Shown here piece after piece: positions 16,812-26,444 of a stretch of 64,000 nt of DNA. Position 1 is the stretch's first letter. Each line of letters begins with the position of its first letter. A program made the translations under genes and the position numbers. Source of the stretch: Gaiellasilicea sp963765705 (GTDB lineage Bacteria > Actinomycetota > Thermoleophilia > Gaiellales > Gaiellaceae); the NCBI GenBank assembly GCA_963765705.1, contig CAVXXJ010000013.1:1-64000 (forward strand). Reading direction: 5' to 3'. A model generated the notes under the pieces. That model saw only the letters and a program-made list of their open reading frames with translations. It was not told the DNA's origin and did no database searches.

Positions 16812-18254
16812 CTAGCTCCACCCGGAGCGTCGGAGGACGTCCCGCACCACGTCTCGGTCGTCGAAGCGCTCGGTGCGACCTCCGGCCAGCATCCGCTCCG
16901 TCTGATGACCCCGCCCGGCGACGAGGACGACGTCGCCGGGCCGCGCGAGCTCGACCGCCCGCTCGATTGCGCGCCGGCGGTCGAGCTCGACCTCGTCCGG
17001 CTCACCGCCGGCGGCGATCGCCTCGACGATTGCGCGCGGGTCCTCGTCGCGTGGGTCGTCCGTCGTCAGGATCACGTGGTCGCTCAGCCTCGAGGCGATC
17101 TCGCCCATCAGCGGTCGCTTGCCGCGGTAGGTGTCGCCGCCGCAGCCGAACACGCACAGCACCCGCTTCTCGGTGAGCATTCGCGCCGTCCGCAGCACTG
17201 CTTCGAGCGCCTCCGGCTTGTGCGCGTAGTCGACGAAGACCGAGAAAGGCTGGCCCTCGTCGATCGGCTCCATCCGGCCGGGCACGCTCTCCAGGGCGGT
17301 GACGCCGGCGGCGATCGCGTCGTCGGTGACGCCGAGCAGCCGGGCTCCGGCGACCGCCGCCAGGACGTTCTCGACGTTGAAGGCTCCCAGGAGGCTGGTC
17401 CGCAGCTCCAGACCGCCGGCACGGAAGCTCGCGCCCCTGGCCGAGAGGTCGAGCTCCGTGGGCGAGATGTCCGCCTCGGGCGAGAGCCCGAACGTGACCA
17501 GCTCGTCGCGACCGCGCTCACGAAGCTCCGCGAGGAGTCTCCGGCCGTAGGGGTCGTCGATGTTGATCGCGGCGGGCGCGTCTCCTTCCAGGAAGAACCG
17601 TCGCTTCGCCGCGAAGTACGCCTCGAGCGTGCCGTGGTGGTCGAGATGGTCGTGGCCGAGATTCGTGAACACGAGTGCGGCGAAGCGGACATGGTCGAGG
17701 CGCCGGAAGTCGGAGTCGTACGACGTCGCCTCGATCGCGCAGCTGAGGTTGCCGGCGTCGAGCATCGACCGGAAGGCGCCCTGGAGGCGGAAGACGATGG
17801 GAGTCCACAGCGGTGTCGGCGTGCGCTCCGAGCCGATCTGGGTCTCGATCGTCCCGTAGAGGCCCGGCCGCCGGCCCGCGGCCTCGAGGATCGAGTGCAG
17901 CAGATAGGTGGTCGTGGTCTTGCCGCTCGTGCCGGTGACGCCGACGACCGGCAGCGCCTCGGTCGGCCTTCCCCAGAACTCGTCGGTGACGGTCGCGAGC
18001 GCGGCCCGCGCGTCCGCCACGACGATCTGCGGCGCGGGGAGGTCGAGGCGCCGTTCCGCGACGAGCGCGACCGCGCCGTTCGCGACGGCCTCTTCGGCCC
18101 AGTCGTGACCGTCCACCCCGGAGCCGCGGACGCAGAAGAAGACGCTGCCGGGACGCACTCGCGTCGAGTCGACGACCAGATCCTCGACCACAACGCGCCC
18201 GTCGCCGGCGTCCAGCGTCGCGCCGAGCGCGGCGAACACGTCGCGCAGCTCCAC
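16812..18254 (-). CDS. MurE-like Mur ligase (divergent)
   Basis: Cytoplasmic ATP-dependent amide ligase of the Mur family, closest to MurE, which adds the third residue to UDP-MurNAc-dipeptide. The 480-aa protein shows Walker A GVTGTSGKTTTT (105-116), the lysine in AAKRRFF (217), NVENVLAA, GRMEPI, VDYAHKPEAL and GCGGDTYRGKRPLMG. Two features are atypical: the TTPE substrate loop is replaced by TPLWTPIVFRLQG, and the amino-acid motif is DDPR (399-402) rather than the DNPR of diaminopimelate-adding enzymes. GTG at 18254, one base after the preceding stop. It is outside any division/cell-wall cluster, so it may be a paralogue acting on another substrate. Confidence 0.8.
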   Translation of the reverse strand: MELRDVFAALGATLDAGDGRVVVEDLVVDSTRVRPGSVFFCVRGSGVDGHDWAEEAVANGAVALVAERRLDLPAPQIVVADARAALATVTDEFWGRPTEALPVVGVTGTSGKTTTTYLLHSILEAAGRRPGLYGTIETQIGSERTPTPLWTPIVFRLQGAFRSMLDAGNLSCAIEATSYDSDFRRLDHVRFAALVFTNLGHDHLDHHGTLEAYFAAKRRFFLEGDAPAAINIDDPYGRRLLAELRERGRDELVTFGLSPEADISPTELDLSARGASFRAGGLELRTSLLGAFNVENVLAAVAGARLLGVTDDAIAAGVTALESVPGRMEPIDEGQPFSVFVDYAHKPEALEAVLRTARMLTEKRVLCVFGCGGDTYRGKRPLMGEIASRLSDHVILTTDDPRDEDPRAIVEAIAAGGEPDEVELDRRRAIERAVELARPGDVVLVAGRGHQTERMLAGGRTERFDDRDVVRDVLRRSGWS

Positions 18255-18255
18255 G

Positions 18256-19407
18256 TCAGAGGTCGCCGTCGGGCACGACGCCCCGGCCGAAGCGCTCCAC
18301 CTGCTCCGGGGTGAAGGGAGGGCCGGCGAGGTCCTGCCGCAGGTGGAAGGAGCAGAAGAGGTGCACGATGTAGTGCATCCGCTGGTCGAGGACGGACCAG
18401 TCGCGCGCACCGCAGTCGTCGGGGTCCGGTGGAGCGGGCTCGAAGCGCGCGACGAGCTCCGCCAGCTCCGAATCCCAGGGCTCGCGCAGCTCGTCGGGGT
18501 ACGCATCGTCGAGGTGCGACCCGAGGGCCAGCACACGTCCGGGCAGCGACATGACCATGAACGAATCGGTGATCACCTCGCGGGCGAGGTTGCTCGACGC
18601 ACGCTGAACGGCCGCAGCGACCATGCCGACGACGGCGGCGGCCGGACGCCGGACGACCGGCCACCAGCGTCGTGCCGACGGGAACACCGCCTCGAGCGCA
18701 CGCCGCCCGAGATCCTCCTTCGTCGCATGCGGGGCATCGAGCGCCTCGCGGATCTCCGGCTGCAGTCGGGTCTGCTCGTGGAAGCCGACCTCGAGGTTCG
18801 CCAGGACCGCGAGCTGCGCTCGCACGTGCGGATCGCTCTCGTGGCGGCGGCGCTCGTAGCGCGCGAACGCCTGGCGCAGGTACCGCTGCCCGTCCGGCGG
18901 CTCGCCCGGATCGAGCCGGTCGAGAAAGCGCTGGAGCGCCGCGGGATCGTCTGCGCCGGGCGGGCATTCGCGCAGGTAGCGCGCGAACTCGAGCCCGATC
19001 TCCTCGAACACCTTCAGGTTCCCTCGCGCCACGGCGTCGCTGGCCCGCTCGAACGCGTCGAACGGCGTGTGCAGCGCGGCGGTCAAGCGGCCGAGCCGGG
19101 TCTCCCGCTGGAACAGGCCCTTGCGCAGCAGCCGCCGCCACAGCGTCGCGAACGGGTGCAGCAGCCAGCGGCCGAGCACGAGCTTGCCGCCCAGGTGTTG
19201 GAGCAGATCCTCGCCTCGAATCGTCCGGCCCGCCTGCCGCGAGGCCCACGTCGCATACGTGCACCAGTTCGCGCCGTCGCCGTTCCCCTCCGCGAAGGCT
19301 GCGGCGAGCCGCGAGTAGCAGTGAGTGATCTCGAGGTTGCGGATCACCGGATTGGAGATCGCCGCGATCCGCTGCACCTCGGCCACGCTCGGTGCAGGCT
19401 CAGACAT
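18256..19407 (-). CDS. Uncharacterised alpha-helical protein in MurE/TOPRIM operon
   Basis: A 383-aa protein I cannot assign. It is rich in helices and Arg/Glu, with an EITHCYSRLAAAF segment near residue 27, a conserved-looking NWCTYATWASRQAG and a Trp/Arg-rich middle; no signal peptide and one weak hydrophobic stretch near 270. The ATG at 19407 overlaps the end of the TOPRIM gene by eight bases and its stop is one base before murE, so the three form a tightly coupled operon. Confidence 0.72.
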   Translation of the reverse strand: MSEPAPSVAEVQRIAAISNPVIRNLEITHCYSRLAAAFAEGNGDGANWCTYATWASRQAGRTIRGEDLLQHLGGKLVLGRWLLHPFATLWRRLLRKGLFQRETRLGRLTAALHTPFDAFERASDAVARGNLKVFEEIGLEFARYLRECPPGADDPAALQRFLDRLDPGEPPDGQRYLRQAFARYERRRHESDPHVRAQLAVLANLEVGFHEQTRLQPEIREALDAPHATKEDLGRRALEAVFPSARRWWPVVRRPAAAVVGMVAAAVQRASSNLAREVITDSFMVMSLPGRVLALGSHLDDAYPDELREPWDSELAELVARFEPAPPDPDDCGARDWSVLDQRMHYIVHLFCSFHLRQDLAGPPFTPEQVERFGRGVVPDGDL

Positions 19408-19978
19408 GGGCAAGCACCAGGTCCAGCGGGCGAGGCACCCGGTCGAGATCGAGCGCCTCGACGAGTAGGCGCCCGTACCGGATCTTCCGGCGGCCGCCGC
19501 TCCCCATGAAGCGCCGCAGCTGCTCCTCGGTGGGCCGACCTCGCCACGCAGCCTGCTTCTGGAGGGTGCGGAAGGAGCCGAGGTCACCCTGGGCGTCGAC
19601 GACTGCCTCCACCGACGCAGCGCCGAGCGCGCGGATCAGCTCGTCCTCCAGATCTGCGTCGCATCCGTAGAAACCGAGCCGTTCCATGTCCGCGCGAGTG
19701 AGCTGTGAGCCGAGGCCGGCCCGCTCGAGCCCGCGCCGGAACTCGCCTTCCTCGGCGGCGTCGTAGAGACCCGCCAGCCTGAGGTCGAGACCCTGAGGGC
19801 CGAATTGCCTGAGGAACTTCCCGATCGCCTGCGCACCGCCGATCGGCACGACGGAGATGCCCTCGGCGGCGAGGTCGCGGCCACGGCGCTCGGCGAGCGC
19901 CTCGACCGCGCCCTGGTCGCTGACTCCTTCGACGAGGACGACCGCACCAGCCTGCTGAGCTAGCTGCTCTTCGTTCAC
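19400..19978 (-). CDS. Stand-alone TOPRIM (OLD-like) domain protein
   Basis: A 192-aa protein that is essentially one TOPRIM fold of the OLD/ATP-dependent-endonuclease type. The acidic motif is in VVLVEGVSDQGAVEALA (Glu near residue 17) and the second acidic cluster in LAGLYDAAEEGEF; a C-terminal FMGSGGRRKIRYGRLLVEAL completes the domain. GTG at 19978 is the first codon before the domain. It lacks the ABC-type ATPase that normally precedes OLD TOPRIM domains, so nuclease activity is uncertain. First gene of the TOPRIM - unknown - MurE-like operon. Confidence 0.78.
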   Translation of the reverse strand: MNEEQLAQQAGAVVLVEGVSDQGAVEALAERRGRDLAAEGISVVPIGGAQAIGKFLRQFGPQGLDLRLAGLYDAAEEGEFRRGLERAGLGSQLTRADMERLGFYGCDADLEDELIRALGAASVEAVVDAQGDLGSFRTLQKQAAWRGRPTEEQLRRFMGSGGRRKIRYGRLLVEALDLDRVPRPLDLVLAHV

Positions 19979-20083
19979 AGCTCTATCTTGCCGAGCGGCC
20001 TCCGAACGCGAATCCGGTCGTGGTCGCTCGTCGTACCTCTGTGCAAGAGACAATCGGATTGTCGATCTCGAGGAGGGCGAGTC

Positions 20084-20999
20084 GTGACGGAGCTACAGCG
20101 GTATCTGGCTGAGGAGATCGCCGAGGATCATGCGGACGGGCTCGTCTCCCGGCGCGAGGCTCTGCGCCGCCTGGGGCTGCTCGGACTGGGTGGTGCCACG
20201 GCGGCGTCGTTGCTCGCAGGGTTCCTGGCCGACGAGGCAAAGGCGAGAGTGCGAATCGCCGCCGGCGCCGGGACTGTGGCGGCGCCGAGTGCCGCGGACG
20301 CGCAGACGGCGACGCGACCGACGCGCGAAATCGTGTTCCGTGGGCCGCGGGGCCGGAAGCTCATGGGTGCATGGGCGTCGGCGGCTCGGCCCCGTGGCGG
20401 AGTGCTGGTGATCCACGAGAACCGCGGGCTCAACGACTCGATTCGTGCGATCGCTGGTCGCCTGGCCGCGAGCGGATACTCGTCGCTGGCGATCGACCTG
20501 CTGTCGGAGGAAGGCGGCACCGGTTCGTTTGCGGACGAGTTCGAGGCGATGGCGGCACTCGGGGCAGCCTCTCCTTCGCGGTTCGTGGCCGACATGAAGG
20601 CGGGTGTGACGGAGCTCCGCCGCCGGCTCCCCGGGAAGAAGGTTGCGGCGACCGGCTTCTGCTTCGGCGGCGGCATGGTCTGGCTCCTGCTCGCATCGAA
20701 GGAGTCGCGCCTGGCAGCGGCCGCTCCCTTCTACGGCCCCTTTCCCGATGGCGGCAACCTCACGGGCGCCAAGGCCGCCGTGCTCGGGATCTACGCCGAG
20801 CACGACTCGAGGGTCAATGCCAGCCGCGCTGCGGCGCGCGCGGCGCTCCGCAAGGCCGGTCTGCGTGCACCAGATCGTCACCTTCCCGGGCGTCGACCAC
20901 GCGTTCTTCAACCCGACCTCGTCACGGCACGACCCCGCCGCAGCCGCTGCCGCCTATCGCCGGGTGCTCACGTGGTTCGGGACGCACGTCGCAACCTGA
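20084..20999 (+). CDS. Dienelactone hydrolase family protein (one-base frameshift)
   Basis: Alpha/beta hydrolase of the dienelactone hydrolase family (304 aa after repair). The catalytic Cys is in GFCFGGGMVW, the Asp in YAEHDSRVN and the His in PGVDHAFFNP. An N-terminal RREALRRLGLLGLGG plus hydrophobic run resembles a Tat signal, as in secreted family members. GTG at 20084 is preceded by AGGAGGG. The sequence carries one extra base near 20857-20859 (CCGG): deleting it joins the N-terminal 260 residues to the C-terminal HQIVTFPGVDH part in a length divisible by three. This is probably a sequencing indel rather than a pseudogene. Confidence 0.85.
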
Positions 21000-21045
21000 G
21001 GCACGAGCGGGCTATGTCGCGCTCACCCAGGGCATACTGAGCTCG

Positions 21046-22029
21046 ATGCGCGGCTGGATTGCGATTCCGCTCGGTGTGCTGGCGATCGCGCTCGTCGCGG
21101 GTGGCGCGGCGGGCGGGACGAGCTCGACGACGGCGCTCAGCGTTCGCGAGTACCCCGTTCCGGCGGGAAGCCGGCCGCACGACGTCGCTCCCGCCCGGGA
21201 CGGAGGTGTCTGGTACACGGCGCAGGGATCGGGCGCGCTCGGCTGGCTCGACCCGAAGACCGGCAGGACACGTCACGTCGCGCTCGGGGCCGGCTCGGCG
21301 CCGCACGGTGTCATCGTCGGTCCCGACGGAGCCCCGTGGATCACCGACGGCGGGCTGAATGCGATCGTCCGGGTCGATCCGAGGACGAAGCGCGTCCGGC
21401 GCTTCCCGCTGCCCGCGTCGTCGGGCTACGCCAACCTGAACACGGCGGTCTTCGACCGGCGCGGCGTCCTCTGGTTCACCGGACAGAGCGGCATCTACGG
21501 GCGCCTCGACCCGCGGGTGGGGAGGGTCCGCGTCTTCGCGGCGCCTCGCGGAACGGGCCCGTACGGGATCACGACGACACCCTCGGGCGACGTCTACTAC
21601 GCGTCCCTCGCGGGCAGCTACCTCGGCCGGATCGACGTCGCGCGCTCGACCGTGCGCGTGCTCGAGCCGCCGACGCGTGGCCAGGGCGCGCGCCGTGCGT
21701 GGTCCGACTCGAAGGGGCGGATCTGGGTGAGCGAGTGGAACGCCGGCAAGGTGGCCGTTTACGACCCATCCACCCGGCGCTGGCGCGAATGGCGTCTCCC
21801 GGGCGCGACGCCGATGCCGTACGCCGTCTACGTCGACGGGACGGACATCGTCTGGCTGAGCGACTTCGGGGCCAACGCCCTCGTCCGCTTCGATCCGAAG
21901 ACGGCGAAGTTCATGCGCGTCCGGCTCCCGAGCTCACCCGCGAACGTCCGGCAGATTCTCGGCCGCCGGGGCGAGGTGTGGGGCGCGGAGTCGGGGGTCG
22001 ACAAGCTCGTCGTCGTACGAACGGGCTAG
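21046..22029 (+). CDS. Secreted virginiamycin B lyase-like beta-propeller
   Basis: A 327-aa exported protein: signal segment at residues 1-24, then repeated blades of the Vgb/streptogramin-lyase type, each with a G-x-W-[YFV]-T or W-[IL]-[TS]-[DE] strand and a D-P-[KR]-T turn (for example GGVWYTAQGSGALGWLDPKT, RIWVSEWNAGKVAVYDP, IVWLSDFGANALVRFDPKT). Most family members are not antibiotic lyases. ATG at 21046. Its TAG stop interlocks with the TAG of a convergent small gene. Confidence 0.85.
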   Translation: MRGWIAIPLGVLAIALVAGGAAGGTSSTTALSVREYPVPAGSRPHDVAPARDGGVWYTAQGSGALGWLDPKTGRTRHVALGAGSAPHGVIVGPDGAPWITDGGLNAIVRVDPRTKRVRRFPLPASSGYANLNTAVFDRRGVLWFTGQSGIYGRLDPRVGRVRVFAAPRGTGPYGITTTPSGDVYYASLAGSYLGRIDVARSTVRVLEPPTRGQGARRAWSDSKGRIWVSEWNAGKVAVYDPSTRRWREWRLPGATPMPYAVYVDGTDIVWLSDFGANALVRFDPKTAKFMRVRLPSSPANVRQILGRRGEVWGAESGVDKLVVVRTG

Positions 22030-22208
22030 CTCGGCGCGCAGGCGGGGCACAGGAACGTCAGCAGTGGGTGCTCGTGCTCGTCCTCGTCGTGCGTCCAGTA
22101 CGCCTTCCAGCCGCGCGCGGTGATCGTGCTCACCCGCGGGCACTCCGCGCAGGCGAGGACGTGCACGTCGTAGCTCGTGCTGCGATCAGTATCCATCCCA
22201 CTCATCAT
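22026..22208 (-). CDS. Small two-CxxC zinc-ribbon-like protein
   Basis: A 60-aa protein (56 if started at the Met at 22196) with two cysteine pairs, LACAEC near residue 20 and LCPACA at the C terminus, separated by an acidic His-containing loop; the spacing suits a zinc ribbon. The CTAG at 22026-22029 supplies the stop of this gene and of the convergent propeller gene. Function unknown. Confidence 0.6.
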   Translation of the reverse strand: MMSGMDTDRSTSYDVHVLACAECPRVSTITARGWKAYWTHDEDEHEHPLLTFLCPACAPS

Positions 22209-22264
22209 CGCCCCGCGCCCGAAAGTGCGCCACTGGCCGTGGGTTCAGGTCTTGCGAATTCGCC

Positions 22265-23323
22265 CCGTCTAGCTGTCCTGCCCACGGAGGTTGTGAACGC
22301 GGCTGATGGGTGGCCGGTCTTCGAGGGTGCTGTGTGGCCGCTGGCGGTTGTAGTAGCGGATGAAGCTGAGGAGCGCAGCGGGCGCGGGTGCTGGAGGTCG
22401 GGCCAGCTGTGGCCGTAGGCCCATTCGTTCTGGAGGGTCTGGATGAAGCGTTCGGCTTTGCCGTTCCAGCGGGGTGTGTAGGCGCGGCGTGCGGATGTGC
22501 CGCAGCTGCTGGTTGGTCGAGGAGCTCGCTTGAAGCGGCGGGAGCTGCGGTAGACGATCGCGTTGTCGGTCATCACCGCCTCGGCTGGGTCGAGACCGAG
22601 CTCGGCGAAGTAGTGCGAGCGCCCGCTCGAGCGTGCGCGCGTTCGGTGTCGGCGTCCTCGCGGGCGTGCAGCTCGACGTAGGCGAGCCGGCTGTGGTCGT
22701 CGACGACGAAGTGCAGGTAGTCGTAGCCGATCGCCGCGGTGCAGGTCCTTGGTGCGTGCGGTCGCCGGTCACGCGGTGGCCGGGGACGCTCGAAGCGGGC
22801 CAGCTTCTTGACGTCCATGTGCAGCAGCGCTCCAGGCCGCGACCACTCATAGCGGCGGAAGGTCTGCCGCTCCCCGCGCGGCCGGCGTGAGAGCCCGTGC
22901 GCGCAGAGCACCTTCCAGATCGTCGAGCGTGCCCGGCCGGACGATCCCGGCCAGACGGCCCGGGCCGAGGTTGGTCTCGCGCCGGGCGCGCAGGATCGGC
23001 GCCTCCTCGGCCGCGCTCAAGCCGGCGAGGCTGGCGCAGCGGCCGCGAGCGATCGATCTGCGCAGCGCCGCCGACGAGCGCAGCCGCTCTCCAACCAGCG
23101 ATGCCACCAGCGGTGCGCAGTCGCCGGCGACACGCTGAAAGCAGCAGCGGCCGCTCTCAGCGACAAACCTCCCTCGATCGCCAACAGCGCAACTAGCGCC
23201 GGCCAGCCGGTCCGAGCTTCGCGTTAGCGTGCAGATCCATCAGGCCCTCCTTCGGGACTGCAGGTCTTGGCGGACCCGCACAGCCTCAAAGGAGGGCCGG
23301 ATGTACTCTCAGCACGTTCACAA
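22265..23323. mobile_element. Decayed IS481-family insertion sequence
   Basis: Contains a broken IS481-type transposase (22269-23240). At the right end, 23301-23323 read on the minus strand gives TGTGAACGTGCTGAGAGTAC, which resembles IS481 terminal repeats. No matching inverted copy was found at the left end, so the element is probably truncated there; the left limit given is only the end of recognisable coding sequence. Confidence 0.6.
22269..23240 (-). pseudogene. IS481-family transposase, multiply frameshifted
   Basis: DDE transposase remnant. In order: start MDLHANAKLGPAGR, helix-turn-helix AAAAAFSVSPATAHRWWHRW, linker RRETNLGPGRLAGIV, catalytic-core entry LLHMDVKKLARF, YDYLHFVVDDHSRLAYVEL, second Asp in VMTDNAIVYRSSRRF, Glu in WNGKAERFIQTLQNEWAYG and the end FIRYYNRQRPHSTLEDRPPI. 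These parts lie in different frames with at least five breaks in under 1 kb, far denser than the single indels elsewhere in the window, so genuine decay is likely. Confidence 0.78.
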
Positions 23324-23341
23324 CGTGTGTGGGCAGATCAT

Positions 23342-24232
23342 CTAGACGACGGCGTTCGGCGGTCGCTGATCGAGGATCAGCACGCTCCGGAGCGCGTCGA
23401 CCGCGAGCATTCCCATCGCCTCGCGCGTGGCTCGGGTGCCGCTGCCGATGTGCGGCGTGAGCACGACCTGGTCGAGCGCGCGCAGCTCGTCGCTCACGTC
23501 GGGCTCGAACTCGAAGACGTCCAGCGCCGCCCCGGCGATGACGCCTCGAGCGAGCGCGTCGACGAGGGCGCGTTCGTCCACGATCGGCCCGCGCGCCGTG
23601 TTGACCAGCACCGCCGAGCTCTTCATGGTCGCGAGGGCGCTCTCGTCGATCAGGTGGCGAGTCTGCGGAGTGAGCGGGCAGTGGAGGCTGACGACGTCCG
23701 CGGCCGCCAGCAGCTCCTCCAGGGAGTCGTCTCGGCCGGCGAAGACTGCGCGGGCGCCGAATGCCTCCGCGAGGCGAGCCGTCTCCCGGCCGATCCGACC
23801 GGGGCCGACGATGCCGAAGGTCTTGCCGTCGAGCCCTTCTCCGAGCATGAACTCGAGCGAAAACGACCACGTTGCCCGCGATCTGACGAAACGGTCTCCC
23901 TCGACGACGCGGCGGAGAAGCGCAAGCGTGATCGCGATTGCGAGCTCAGCGGTCGTCTTCGTGAGCACGTCCGGGGTATTGGCGATCACGATGCCCCGTC
24001 GCCGCGCAGCGTCGAGATCGACGTTGTTGACGCCGACGCCGTAGTTGGCGACCACCTCGAGCTGCGGGCCGGCCCGATCCAGATACGCGTCGTCGACGGT
24101 CGTCGTGATCAGGGAGAGGATCCCCTCGGCGGCGGCCGGCTCCGACACCAGCTCGAAGTCGCGCTCGAGCGCCTCGGCGATGCGCCTCGGCACCTCGCCC
24201 GTGACGTGCACCCGCCGGCGGCTTCGCTGCAT
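23342..24232 (-). CDS. D-2-hydroxyacid dehydrogenase (NAD(P)-dependent)
   Basis: Reduces 2-oxoacids such as glyoxylate or hydroxypyruvate to D-hydroxyacids. The 296-aa protein has the N-terminal catalytic segment VVANYGVGVNNVD, the Rossmann motif GIVGPGRIGRE (141-150) and the catalytic triad Arg214 (NTARGPIVDE), Glu243 (DVFEFEP) and His261 (TPHIGSG). It is a little short at the N terminus compared with usual 310-330 residues. Not obviously in an operon. Substrate preference not determined. Confidence 0.9.
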   Translation of the reverse strand: MQRSRRRVHVTGEVPRRIAEALERDFELVSEPAAAEGILSLITTTVDDAYLDRAGPQLEVVANYGVGVNNVDLDAARRRGIVIANTPDVLTKTTAELAIAITLALLRRVVEGDRFVRSRATWSFSLEFMLGEGLDGKTFGIVGPGRIGRETARLAEAFGARAVFAGRDDSLEELLAAADVVSLHCPLTPQTRHLIDESALATMKSSAVLVNTARGPIVDERALVDALARGVIAGAALDVFEFEPDVSDELRALDQVVLTPHIGSGTRATREAMGMLAVDALRSVLILDQRPPNAVV

Positions 24233-24344
24233 GTTCCGGACAGTATCGGCCTTGCTCCGGTTGAAACGGCCGCCGAAGGCTGGTTATATGAACCGAAAGC
24301 TGCGGCGGTCATCCGGATCCGATCAACGCCCGAGGAGGACCCCC

Positions 24345-25178
24345 ATGAGCGTCACGATCATTCCGCGAGCCGAGTGGGGCGCGGTCAAGCCGAAGCGCCG
24401 GACGCTGCTTCCCCCTGAGCGTCTGGCCGGAGTCGCAGTGCACTGGTTCGGGAGCCCGAACGCAGCGAAGTCGCACGATGAGTGCCCGGCGTTGCTGCGC
24501 AGCGTCCAGCAGGGGCATCTGAACAACAAGAAGGAGAACTACTCCGACATCGCCTACAACCACGCCGTCTGTCCGCACGGGTCGGCCTACGAGCTGCGCG
24601 GCTTCGGGGTGCAGACCGGCGCCAACGGCTTCGGCGCGGCGAACAGGTCGCACGCAGCGGTCGTGTACATGGCCGGCAAGGGCGACACGTTTCCCGAGGA
24701 GGCGCAGCAGACCCTGGCTGCGGTGATCCTGGAATGGCAGCGGCAGGGAGCAGGGCTCGACGTCAAGCCGCACGGGCACTTCACGGGCTCGGAATGCCCC
24801 GGACACGACGTGGCCGCCTGGCTGCCGCAAAAGCTGTGGGCGCTCCAGGAGAAGAAGGTTCCGGTGAAGGACGAGACCCCGGAGTGGCTGATGGACTTCG
24901 TCTACTGGCGCCTGGTCGACGACGCCGACCCGGCCAAGCGGCCCGAGGCGCTGCCGAAGCGGATCCCTGCCTCGGCCTGGGAGACGGCTTCGCAGGTGCA
25001 TCGGATCGCCAACCTGATGGGGCCGCAGGATCCGTTCCTCGACTGGGCCGAGTGGCGTGGAAAGGGCGGCAGGAAGGAGAGCCGTCCGCGGAGCCTCCCG
25101 ACGACGATTCCGCAGCCGTGGTGGGAGGCGCTGAAGCGGATCAGGGGAAAGTCGAAGGCGAAGCCCGCGACGAAGTAG
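24345..25178 (+). CDS. PGRP-type N-acetylmuramoyl-L-alanine amidase
   Basis: Zinc amidase of the peptidoglycan-recognition/T7-lysozyme fold that cleaves the muramic acid-peptide bond. The 277-aa protein shows ligand His33 (GVAVHWFGSP), the YSDIAYNHAVCPHG strand and the second zinc site in PHGHFTGSECPGHD (His143 or His145, Cys151). A C-terminal 120-residue Trp/Arg/Lys-rich segment may bind the wall. There is no signal peptide, so export would need another route, or the enzyme may be a phage-type endolysin. ATG at 24345 with GAGGAGG upstream. Confidence 0.87.
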   Translation: MSVTIIPRAEWGAVKPKRRTLLPPERLAGVAVHWFGSPNAAKSHDECPALLRSVQQGHLNNKKENYSDIAYNHAVCPHGSAYELRGFGVQTGANGFGAANRSHAAVVYMAGKGDTFPEEAQQTLAAVILEWQRQGAGLDVKPHGHFTGSECPGHDVAAWLPQKLWALQEKKVPVKDETPEWLMDFVYWRLVDDADPAKRPEALPKRIPASAWETASQVHRIANLMGPQDPFLDWAEWRGKGGRKESRPRSLPTTIPQPWWEALKRIRGKSKAKPATK

Positions 25179-25184
25179 CCCGGT

Positions 25185-26427
25185 CTACATCCGCTCGATC
25201 ATCGCCCGGCCGAAGCCGGAGCAGGAGACCTCGTTCGCGTCGTCCATCAGGCGCGCGAAGTCGTACGTCACCTGCTTGTCCGAGATCGCGGCGGCGAGCG
25301 AGTCGATGATCCGGTCCGCTGCCTCGACCCAGCCGAGGTGGCGGAGCATCATCTCGGCCGAGAGGATCAGCGAGCCCGGATTCACCTTGTCCTGCCCGGC
25401 GTACTTCGGCGCCGTGCCGTGCGTCGCCTCGAACATCGCGACCGTGTCGGAGAGGTTCGCCCCCGGCGCGATCCCGATTCCTCCGACCTGGGCGGCGAGC
25501 GCGTCCGAGATGTAGTCGCCGTTCAGGTTCAGCGTCGCGATCACGTCGTACTCGGCGGGGCGGAGGAGGATCTGCTGGAGGAAGGCGTCGGCGATCGCGT
25601 CCTTGACCGTGATCGTCCGGCCGCCGGTCTCGAGCGAGAGCCACGGGCCGCCGTCGATCGGAGTGGCGCCGAACTCGTTCGCGCGCGAGCGCGTAGCCCC
25701 AGTCGCGGAAGCCGCCTTCGGTGAACTTCATGATGTTGCCCTTGTGGACGAGCGTGACCGAGTCGCGCTCGTTGGTGATCGCATACTCGATTGCTCTCCG
25801 CACGAGCCGCTCGGTGCCTTCGCGCGAGACCGGCTTGACCCCGATCGACGAGGTCTCGGGGAAGCGGATCTTGCGCACGCCCATCTCACCCTGGAGGAAG
25901 TCGACGACCTTCTTCGCCGCGTCGGTGCCGGCCTCCCACTCGATCCCGGCGTAGATGTCCTCCGAGTTCTCGCGGAAGATGACCATGTCGGTCTTGGCCG
26001 GATCCTTGAGCGGGCTCGGCACGCCCGGGAAGTAGCGGACGGGGCGGAGGCAGACGTAGAGGTCGAGCTCCTGGCGGAGCGCGACGTTCAGCGAGCGGAT
26101 GCCGCCGCCTACGGGTGTCGTCAGCGGGCCCTTGATCGAGACGGCGTACTCGCGCACCGCGGCGAGCGTCTCCTCCGGGAGCCAGATGTCGCTGCCGTAG
26201 ATCGACGTCGCCTTCTCGCCCGCGTAGATCTCCATCCAGTGGATCTGCCGCTCGCCGCCATAGCTGCGCTCGACGGCGGCGTCGACGACGTCCTTCATCA
26301 CCGGCGTGATGTCGGCGCCGATCCCGTCGCCCTCGATGTACGGGATGATCGGGTTGTCGGGTGTGGGCTCGCCCGCGACGATCTTCTCGCCGCCGGCCGG
26401 GACCTGGATGTGCGTGTCTGCGCTCAC
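25185..26427 (-). CDS. icd: Isocitrate dehydrogenase, NADP-dependent (one-base frameshift)
   Basis: TCA-cycle enzyme converting isocitrate to 2-oxoglutarate. The repaired product is 413 aa (E. coli Icd is 416). It has IPYIEGDGIGADITPVM, the phosphorylatable-serine loop GGGIRSLNVALRQ, FRENSEDIYAGIEW, VHKGNIMKFTEGGF and GDYISDALAAQVGG, ATHGTAPKYAG. One extra base in GCGCGCG at 25681-25687 shifts the frame after GYALAR; removing it gives NEFGATPIDGG as in the family. Probably a sequencing indel. The serine that AceK phosphorylates is present, and aceK begins 17 bases away in the opposite direction. Confidence 0.93.
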
Positions 26428-26444
26428 TCGCCTACTTTTCTCTC

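Noticed and set aside
22239..23265. CAGGTCTTG direct repeat as IS target duplication
   Set aside because: Copies near both ends of the IS481 remnant lie inside or off the expected element ends, so they do not fit a target-site duplication.
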